Shown here piece by piece: positions 57,501 through 64,000 of a stretch of 64,000 nt of DNA. Numbering within the stretch: the first letter of the stretch is position 1; each line of letters begins with the position of its first letter. This DNA comes from Corythoichthys intestinalis. Lineage: Eukaryota > Chordata > Actinopteri > Syngnathiformes > Syngnathidae. The position numbers were made by a program, and so were the translations under genes. Below the pieces are notes generated by a model. The model was not told the origin of the DNA, did no database searches, and worked only from the letters and a program-made list of their open reading frames with translations. The DNA is taken from assembly GCF_030265065.1 (NCBI RefSeq), contig NC_080410.1, positions 36,833,398 through 36,897,397 of the forward strand. The letters run 5' to 3'.

Positions 57501-59610
57501 GAATTAAAACAGCAGTATACTCTGCTCAGAGCCCCCAATAATATTCTAACGTTTCTTTGTTTGTTTGTTTTAAAGTCATTGTAATTGTAAAAGCTCATCT
57601 TTAAACACCATTGACAGCGGTAGATGTCCAATCCATTTTTACTGGGAGGGTTTAGAGGTCTTTTTCTTTCTTTTTTAACCCTGTAATGCAGGGGTCCCCA
57701 AACTTTTTCCTGTGAGGGCCACATAACTTTTCCCTTCTCTGATGAGGGTCCGGGGTCAGTTTGCAACAGAAAAACAGTGTGACGATTGCAGGAGTGCCTA
57801 AATGTAAAAATTCATAGTTTTTCAGAAAGCCACAATCAAATAACCCTTTCTGGATTCTTCACAGAACAAAAGTAAATAATTAAAAAATATATAATATAAT
57901 ATAATATAATATAATATAATATAATATAATATAATATAATATAATATAATATAATATACTAATAACACTATTAATTAAATAGATTATAACCAAATAACCC
58001 TCTCTGGGTTCTTCACAGAAAAAGCCAGGAAATAAATAGCACAAGTTATTAAAAAAAAAAAAAAAAATGTTCAGAGGGCCGGACCAAATGTGGGGGTGGG
58101 CCGTATCCGGCCTGCGGGCCGTAGTTTGGGGACCCCTGCTGTAAGGCCTGACCCCAGAAATAAAAAACAGAAAATTCTGATTTTTTTTTTTTTTTTTTTT
58201 TACATCTGAAAGCTTTATCTGGTCTTCAAACATAATTAAAAAACATAATAATACTAATGCCAGCAGCACGGTGGCAGAGTGTTTAACACGTCCGCCCCAC
58301 AATTCTGAGAACAAGGGTTCAATCCCGGGCTCTCGCCTTGTGTGTGGAGTTTGCATGTTCTCTCCATGCCTGCGTGGGTTTTCTACGGGTAATCTGGGTT
58401 TCCCCCACCTCAGTAAAAACGTGCAGTGTAGGCTGATTGAACACTATAAATCAGACATGTCCAAAGTCCGGCCAGGGGGCCAAATGCGGCCCGTGGTCGA
58501 ATTTCATCCGGCCCCCAGCCTCTGTCATAAATTCAATAACGTCTGGCCCTTACACAGACTTAATAAATTGGTCAGCAGCACTGCTACCAGCATATGAAGT
58601 AGCTTGCACACTAAATGCTCCTCCTCATTTACCCACTAAAAGGCAGCAGCACTCTACGCAACATTACCTCGTGTAACCCTTCCAATTTTCTAAAATGCCG
58701 ATAATCAACAAAAAAAAAGTTGAATGCGGTCGCCGACGCTTCAAGGATAGGTGGAAATTGGACTATTTCTTCACTAAAATACGCAACAACCGTGTCTGCC
58801 TCATTTGCAAAGAGACAGTCGCTGTATTTAAAGAGTTCAATGTGAGGCGATATTACCAAACAAGACACGCTGACATGTACGACAAGATTACAGGGAAGAT
58901 ATGCAGCGAGAAATTGAAACAACCTGAAGCTAGTTTAATTTCACAGCAGCAGTATTTCGCAAGAGCCCGAGAGCCGAAAGAGAACGCCACAAAGGCTAGT
59001 CGCGAAATTGTCGAAATTATTGAAAAAAATAATCAATCAAATGTGACACACAGAATGGCTTGCTAAAATTTGCTTAAATATATTGTTCTACGTAAAGGAC
59101 GTCAGCCGAGGTCGGCCCCCCACATTTTTACCACACCAAATCTGGCCCCCTTTGCAAAAAGTTTGGACACCCCTGCTATAAATTGTCCCTAGGTATGAGT
59201 GTGTGCGTGAATGGTTGCTTTCATACTTTTCTCCTTGTGCCCTGCGATTGGCTGGCAACTGATTCAGGGTGTACCCCGCCTACTGCCCTTAGTCAGCTGA
59301 GATTGGCTCCACCCCCGTGACCTTCGTGAGGATAAGTGGCTCGGAAAACGAATGGATGCCTGAATAATAATAATATAATTACGTTTTCTAATATAGATCA
59401 TAAATGATACATTAATCATTACATGGATCTCTTGATAATTAAAAAAAAAAAACTAAAGTCAGATTGAACACAATAACAAAGTTTTTAACTATGTGACAAT
59501 GCAATGAGGTCCAGAAGTGCTGTATAAAATTTGATGTATTTGGCAATATTGGGTTAACATTGTTGCTGTTTTGCTTTTCTGCAGAGTTCACCACCTTGGT
59601 TAAGGCATAA
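54555..59610 (+). CDS. pvalb: Beta-parvalbumin gene C, complete
   Basis: Coding exons 54555-54615, 54687-54819, 54885-54994 and 59585-59610 encode 109 residues, starting [16 protein letters not shown] and ending DEFTTLVKA. The CD loop is D52-E63 ([12 protein letters not shown]) and the EF loop D91-E102 ([12 protein letters not shown]), both fully liganded, so two Ca2+/Mg2+ sites are expected. Introns 2 and 3 are only 71 and 65 bp, while intron 4 is 4.6 kb because of repeats. A non-coding exon 1 ends at 52954 (ctcacag/GTGAGT) below a TATA box. AATAAA is at 59928-59933. Exon 3 and 4 residues are close to gene B (GLAGKS, IIDQD, LFLQNF), so B and C look like the younger pair of the cluster. Donor GTAGGA after exon 3 is weaker than usual but in the same phase as in A and B. 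Confidence 0.96.
55147..55698 (+). mobile_element. hAT-like MITE ('tagtgctgcaac' family) in gene C intron 4
   Basis: Starts tagtgctgcaacgattaatc and ends tgatactgcagctcta; TSD gttgaaat/gttaaaac, 6 of 8. Non-coding. Confidence 0.85.
55745..57520 (+). repeat. Unclassified dispersed repeat, copy 2 (gene C intron 4)
   Basis: Matches 42735-43790 in order and orientation: tgtggcggaaaacactcagg, catcattggaaagcttaaaa, ctccatgtagca, tggccacagct, and at the far end aatgcgccatgaatctgcta. It has about 700 bp more (56740-57440) than copy 1. No coding capacity seen. Confidence 0.7.
57689..58138 (+). mobile_element. hAT MITE ('caggggtccccaaac' family) in gene C intron 4
   Basis: TIRs caggggtccccaaacttttt and (complement) caggggtccccaaactacgg; TSD ctgtaatg/ctgtaagg (57681-57688 and 58139-58146). 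These are classic hAT-Charlie-type ends. A pentanucleotide (ataat)n run lies at 57893-57958. Confidence 0.9.
58263..59365 (+). mobile_element. tRNA-derived SINE-like repeat, split by a hAT
   Basis: gcagcacggtggcagagtgt … gggttcaatcccggg (B-box-like) … tttgcatgttctctccatgc is the well-known fish repeat. After the insertion at 58452-59175 it resumes with ataaattgtccctaggtatg, ctgcgattggctggc and ataagtggctcggaaaacga. The end runs into (ata)n. Confidence 0.8.
58452..59175 (+). mobile_element. hAT transposon with intact N-terminal zinc-finger frame
   Basis: TIRs cagacatgtccaaagtccgg and (complement) caggggtgtccaaacttttt; perfect TSD ctataaat (58444-58451 and 59176-59183). The frame at 58695-59066 (123 residues) has the finger [20 protein letters not shown] followed by [18 protein letters not shown] (C-x2-C … H-x4/5-H), as in the N termini of GTF2IRD2/ZBED5/FAM200-like hAT-derived proteins. 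The catalytic part is missing, so it is an internally deleted copy in a young insertion. Confidence 0.92.
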
Positions 59611-60488
59611 AGTGGCAACTGACCAACATCTCTCATGGAACAACAACGCCCACCTCCCCCTTTTCATCTGAAGAGAAATCATTTTTATACATTTGCTTAA
59701 GAGACGTTTCCTCCTACGCAACACACACTGTCCAAGAAAATGATGATTGTGATTGTCCTTGGGTTGTCTTCATGTCTTAAATATGAATTTTGCTTCTTGT
59801 CAAATCTATGCACTTTCCAGGAACAGACGGTAAAAAAGAAGAAAGATTCTTTTGCTACGCTCGGCCTTAGCGGAGGTTCATCATGTGTCTTTTCAAAAGT
59901 TGTGGAAACATGACTGGAAAAGCACCCAATAAACTTGAGGACAGGAAAACGGCCCAATGTTGATATTTGACTTGCCATTTCATCATCATAATATTCTGGT
60001 TCCGTCAACAAGTCAAAAGATTCCAACTGGACACTAGAGGGCGCAACGTCTATTGGATTGGAAGGGATGCAAACGGATTTCTGAAACCTGAAGCTATCAT
60101 AATAGTTGGATATCAAATGGACGAAATTTTAAAAATGCTGTTTCATACAACTCATTGATTATTTGAAAAAAAAAGTATTTTATTCAATAACAATTATAAG
60201 TAAACATTTTTAATGTGTTGTATTAAAAAGTTACATAGCAGTTTTAGGCAGTTATTCTGTTGTGCACCACTAGAGGGAGCCCATATACCACTAGCGCTAC
60301 AGATTTTGAGTGCTAAATCCAATCCTAAATTTCTTTTTTCTCTATCACATCGATTTTTTTACGATCCAAATTTTCTTAAACAGTATGAAAAAATTGTTTC
60401 ATAAAAAAAATCAATTATTGACAATGAAATATAAAACAAATGGTCTTTAATGCAATGGTTGAATGTTTCACAAAGGATATGGCTACTG
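59611..60488 (+). other. pvalb: 3' UTR of parvalbumin C and flank
   Basis: 3' UTR from the TAA to about 59950 (AATAAA at 59928-59933). From there to the hAT element at 60489 the sequence is AT-rich with no recognisable gene. Confidence 0.75.
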
Positions 60489-60649
60489 TAGGGTGACCAT
60501 ATTTTTTATTTCATAAAAATAGGACACTCGGCCCGACCTCGAGATATTTGAATTTTACTCAAAGTTCACTAAAAGATGGCTATATCACTTTAATATATTT
60601 AAAATGTGCCTCCTCCTTCTGGATAGAAAAAAAATCAGTTTTATTAAAA

Positions 60650-60680
<31 letters not shown>

Positions 60681-61228
60681 AAAATTATAGCCTTATAGTA
60701 TACAACCAAAGACACAAATTCAAATTCTCTGAGGTCACTCAACAGGCTTTATTATTCCTCAAAAATAATCGAACAATAAAAACGCAAAAAATAAATAACT
60801 AAATAAAAAATAAAATAAAATAATGCAGACCCATGGAAATGTAGTCCAGTCAATACACACTTACTGTAGGCTATCCGCCAACTAAACATTTTTATAAATT
60901 ACTATCATGACAATTGTCATTGACAAATTGTTATTCCCACTCAATTACTATTCTCATGTTCTAGATTCCACGCAAACAATAACTGAAACACAGCGGCGCC
61001 TCCAGAAATTTTTCATTGGGGTGGCCAGATAGGGCCACTTTAAAACTAAAAGCCATAATTTCATGTTTTTATGATGTTGTTGCTGTAAAAAGCACAGAAG
61101 AAAACTATCAGAAAGACACTCCTATTTATTTACTTTGGTGTATTGTGTTATATTTAATGTTACTAATGATTTTATGTGCATAGCCCATAAAAGTACAGTC
61201 AACATTTTAAGTTACACAATAATTCTGT

Positions 61229-61850
61229 TGAATGAATGAATGAATGAATGAATGAATGAATGAATGAATGAATGAATGAATGAGAATGCTTTATTTGGAC
61301 ATGAGAAAATAAAAGTAATAAAATAACAAACAAAACAAAACAAAACAAAAATCAGACAAACCAATTATAATACTTGAGATAACAGCAACAATTTTTAAGA
61401 CAATAATAATAATAAATATTAGAATTTATTAATTGTGTCCAAAAAGGAGTAGGATGAAGCATTTGCTTATTGAAACCTACCCCCCTTTTCTATTCCTCAA
61501 TAATATCAGCCCGCCCTATTTAATTAGGCCTCATATCAACAAAGAAATAATGCAACCATATACATAAGATGCAAGACAAAATAAAAATGAAATAAAAAGT
61601 ACCAGCCAATAACAGATATGTGAAACGCCCCTATACAGTATTAAAACCCTTCCTCTTCCCTATACCCTGTGAAAACCATGTGTTTGTACCACTTCCTAAA
61701 CTGGGTCATGCTTGGGCATTGCTTGAGCCCCTCATCTAACTTATTCCACAGCCTTATTCCACGAACAGAAACACAAAAACGTTTTAATGTAGTCCGTACT
61801 CTCTGATGCTCTAAGTGAAACTGCTGTACTGTGTTATGTACACTCACCGG
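61229..61850 (-). mobile_element. LINE 3' fragment with (TGAA)n tail
   Basis: (tgaa)n at 61229-61282 is the tail. The minus-strand frame at about 61860-61641 reads LEHQRVRTTLKRFCVSVRGI then RLWNKLDEGLKQCPSMTQFR, the C-terminal end of a non-LTR reverse transcriptase. Different family from the L2 copies. Confidence 0.75.
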
Positions 61851-61851
61851 C

Positions 61852-62112
61852 CACTTTATTAGGTACACCATGCTAGTAACGGGTTGGACCCCCTTTTGCC
61901 TTCAATACTGCCTCAATTCTTCGTGGCGTCGATTCAACAGGGTGCTGGAAGCATTCCTCAGAGAGTTTGGTCCATATTGACATGATGGCATCACACAGTT
62001 GGTGATTTGAGTGACTTAGAACGTGGCATGGTTGTTGGTGCCAGAAGGGCTGGTCCGTGTATTTCAGAAACTGCTGATCTACTGGGATTTTCACGCACAA
62101 CCATCTCTAGGG
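61852..62112. mobile_element. Rearranged Tc1 fragment: inverted C- and N-terminal pieces
   Basis: TIR cactcaccggccactttatt at the left. 62000-61873 on the minus strand reads DAIMSIWTKLSEECFQHPVE and ends KGGPTRY, the transposase C terminus. Directly joined at about 62002, the plus strand reads DLERGMVVGARRAGPCISET, the N terminus. The two ends of one transposase thus meet in opposite orientation. Confidence 0.8.
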
Positions 62113-62820
62113 TAAAAGTGTCTTTCGTAACAAATTTTCAGTTGGCAGAAAAAAATACATGTTTTCTTAATGTTTAAATAGTCTACATATTTTTATGATC
62201 ATTATAAAAGCATTTACACAACGATATAATGCTGGGAAAGCTTAATATAAAAAAAAAAACATGCGGGCCACGGCGTTCATGTGCGTGCACAAGCAAATGC
62301 ACAATACAGAGAGCCTGCTCTCGGTTTTATACCTTTTTTTTTTTTTTTTTAATTATAATTTATTAGTCTGGCACAGCGGCCCGACCCGACCCGAATGTGA
62401 ATGCTTAACATTTGGGGTGGGGTCGGGCCCAAATGTTATTCGGGTTCGGGCACAAGATCTAACCTCTAAGAGATAGGACATAACATAACAATGGCTGAAG
62501 CGGAGAAAGAGGGAGCGAGAAAGATTATTGATGCACCTATGACATTGAAAGCAGACATCTGGAGACATTTTGGCTTCTACGAGGTTGGTGGGAAACTTGA
62601 CCAGAGTTATGTGGTGTGTAAAAAATGAAACATGAGAATAATAATACAAATGAGGAAACTAAATCCGTTGCATCACGGGAATTGCGCAGGGAAGATTTTT
62701 GGACGTACTTATATATTTTAAAATGCGCTGAATCGATTCGGCTTGTTGCCCGCATCGTATCGAATCGTCCATGCCGCGCATTGGGATGCATCGCCGCATT
62801 GATTATTGTTGACACCACTA
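62113..62820 (+). mobile_element. Piece of the 18183-type hAT with BED-finger start
   Basis: Reverse of the 18183-20049 family: one tandem-repeat unit at 62118-62270, the cccgacccgacccgaatg tract at about 62377, the plus-strand frame from 62491 (MAEAEKEGARKIIDAPMTLK, then ADIWRHFGFYEVGGKLDQSY and VVCK, a BED finger), and the terminus gttgacaccacta at 62808-62820. The frame stops shortly after VVCKK. Confidence 0.82.
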
Positions 62821-63263
62821 CTAGCTGCTGTGGCGCTAGCCTCCTGCTGCACCTGCTTCCCAACGTTAGCATGATCGCTGCAGCTGCCCTGTTCGCCGGT
62901 TGTTGCTTTTTTGACTCGTTTCGAATCCTGTAAATTCAGTTGTCTTTTTGGCATGTTAAAATAATGTTTAATAATGTTTAATCCTGGCTGCTTGCTCCCC
63001 AGATGCCGCCGAAGTTTTTTTTTTTTTTTTTTTTTTTTAATGTCGGGGAGGGGCATGATTTGTCATCAACAAATCTCCGACTCTTTCAAATGACGTTAGT
63101 TTTAAAAAAAAAAAAATTCTATAAACAACATACAATTCTTGGGATTTTAATATAAATAATGAAAACTGGATATTTTCATGAATTTATAAAACCCCAACGG
63201 ACGCCCCAGACAGGATGTGAAAAGTGGACATGTCCGGGCAAAAGAGGACGTTTGACCACCCTA

Positions 63264-63604
63264 GGCTTCTGTAATTATATAAGCGAATATACATAGTCAC
63301 AAAAATGAAGAAAAATCATAAACCAGAAAAAAAAACTAACAGCAATTATGGAATCAACTGGCCAATTTTAATCTGAACTCATTGAATGTAATTGCTGATT
63401 GGAGATGAACCAGAATTGCTTTTAAAAAACACACACACGTAGTAACTTTTTATCTTAACATTTTAAAAGATGATTGTGAACATCAAAAACCTTGAAATCG
63501 ATTCATATTATTTGCTTTTGCGGCACACATAAAAAAATGTAGTAGCCCAGATTTCACCTCCAGGCCGCCATATTGACGCCTATTTCTTAGAACATATAAA
63601 CATA
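63264..63604. other. Intergenic, no feature seen
   Basis: AT-rich DNA between two transposons; nothing recognised. Confidence 0.4.
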
Positions 63605-64000
63605 CACTCACCGGCCACTTTATTAGGTACAACTTCTCGTTAACACTTAATTTCTAATCAGCCAATCACATGGCGGCAACTCAGTGCATTTAGGCATTTA
63701 GACATGGTTTAAGACAATCTCCTGCAGTTCAAACCGAGCATCAGTATGGGGAAGAAAGGTGATTTGAGTGACTTTGAACGTGGCATGGTTGTTGGTGCCA
63801 GAAGGGCTGGTCTGAGTATTTCAGAAACTGCTGATCTACTGGGATTATCACCCACAACCATCTCTAGAGTTTACAGAGAATGGTCCGAAAAAGAAAAAAT
63901 ATCCAGTGAGCGGCAGTTCTGTGGGCGGAAATGCCTTGTTGATGCCAGAGGTCAGAGGAGAATGGCCAGACTGGTTCGAGCTGATAGAAAGGCAACAGTG
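63605..64000 (+). mobile_element. Tc1-type transposon, left part, cut by window edge
   Basis: TA then the TIR cactcaccggccactttatt at 63605, followed by the usual leader and the transposase start at 63746. The element continues past the right edge. Confidence 0.92.
63746..64000 (+). CDS. Tc1-type transposase, N-terminal 85 residues, open to the window edge
   Basis: ATG at 63746 opens 85 codons without a stop. The frame starts MGKKGDLSDFERGMVVGARR and has LSISETADLLGLSPTTISRV, the first helix-turn-helix of the paired-like DNA-binding domain, then YREWSEKEK and GRKCLVDARGQRRMARLVRA, the second HTH. The DDE catalytic core would follow outside. The frame closely resembles the consensus I know for this fish Tc1 family, so the copy may be intact and young. 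It is unrelated to the host genes nearby. Confidence 0.92.
   Translation, partial: MGKKGDLSDFERGMVVGARRAGLSISETADLLGLSPTTISRVYREWSEKEKISSERQFCGRKCLVDARGQRRMARLVRADRKATV

Larger units (their letters stand above)
60489..63263 (-). mobile_element. hAT element ('tagggtgaccat' ends) with nested insertions
   Basis: Ends tagggtgaccatatttttta and (complement) tagggtggtcaaacgtcctc; TSD ggctactg/ggcttctg (60481-60488 and 63264-63271). A minus-strand frame starting at 62958 (MPKRQLNLQDSKRVKKATTG) may be the transposase N terminus; it is cut by the repeat inserted at about 62820. Also contains a LINE piece, a rearranged Tc1 piece and a piece of the 18183-type hAT. Confidence 0.8.

Noticed and set aside
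58263-58330. Possible tRNA gene
   Set aside because: Has a B-box-like ggttcaatccc but belongs to a dispersed SINE-type repeat with no cloverleaf; not a functional tRNA.

Overview
This is a gene-poor, transposon-packed stretch of a vertebrate nuclear genome, almost certainly a ray-finned fish. The evidence is three beta-parvalbumin genes in tandem, teleost-type hAT, Tc1, L2 and tRNA-SINE repeats, and spliceosomal GT-AG introns. The recurring 'ccaatccatttgaactggga' type repeats remind me of spiny-rayed fish, perhaps syngnathiforms, but that is only an impression.

Host genes. On the minus strand the first 16 kb hold the 5' part of lmtk2 (lemur tyrosine kinase 2). It has a signal-peptide exon at 15840-15942, a membrane-span exon at 485-606 and a cytoplasmic juxtamembrane exon at 150-303; the kinase domain lies beyond the left edge. 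A GC-rich promoter with CCAAT boxes follows at 15943-16480. On the plus strand are three parvalbumin genes with identical intron phases: A (28489-32665), B (42168-50914) and C (54555-59610). B and C encode ordinary 109-residue, two-site EF-hand parvalbumins. Each has a TATA box with a perfect MEF2 motif about 90-120 bp upstream, as expected of fast-muscle genes. Gene A is the odd one: exons 2-4 are typical, but its last exon replaces the essential twelfth-position glutamate of the EF loop with valine and adds a new tail. From memory, human LMTK2 lies beside the oncomodulin gene OCM2 on 7q21.3, so lmtk2 next to beta-parvalbumins looks like ancient synteny.

Repeats. Nearly everything else is mobile DNA, and much of it can be ordered in time because elements sit inside one another with recognisable target-site duplications (TSDs). 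Classes seen: several hAT families (8-bp TSD, many perfect), two of them still carrying N-terminal BED or related zinc-finger coding; Tc1 elements (TA TSD), including palindromic fold-back forms; a Tigger/pogo fragment; three TTAA-flanked elements of piggyBac/Kolobok type; a THAP-encoding element with a second convergent reading frame; LINE pieces (L2 and an unassigned reverse transcriptase); a tRNA-derived SINE; a short LTR-retroelement fossil; and an 18S rRNA fragment.

Layout: 0-16 kb lmtk2 with a 15-kb intron 1 full of nested transposons; 16-28 kb intergenic (THAP element, hAT with tandem repeats, LINE split by a hAT, a large repeat block); 28-33 kb parvalbumin A; 33-41.5 kb intergenic Tc1/L2 nest; 41.5-51 kb parvalbumin B; 52.7-60 kb parvalbumin C; 60.5-64 kb hAT nest and the start of an open Tc1 transposase running off the right edge. 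No tRNA gene, CRISPR array or prokaryote-type operon is visible.
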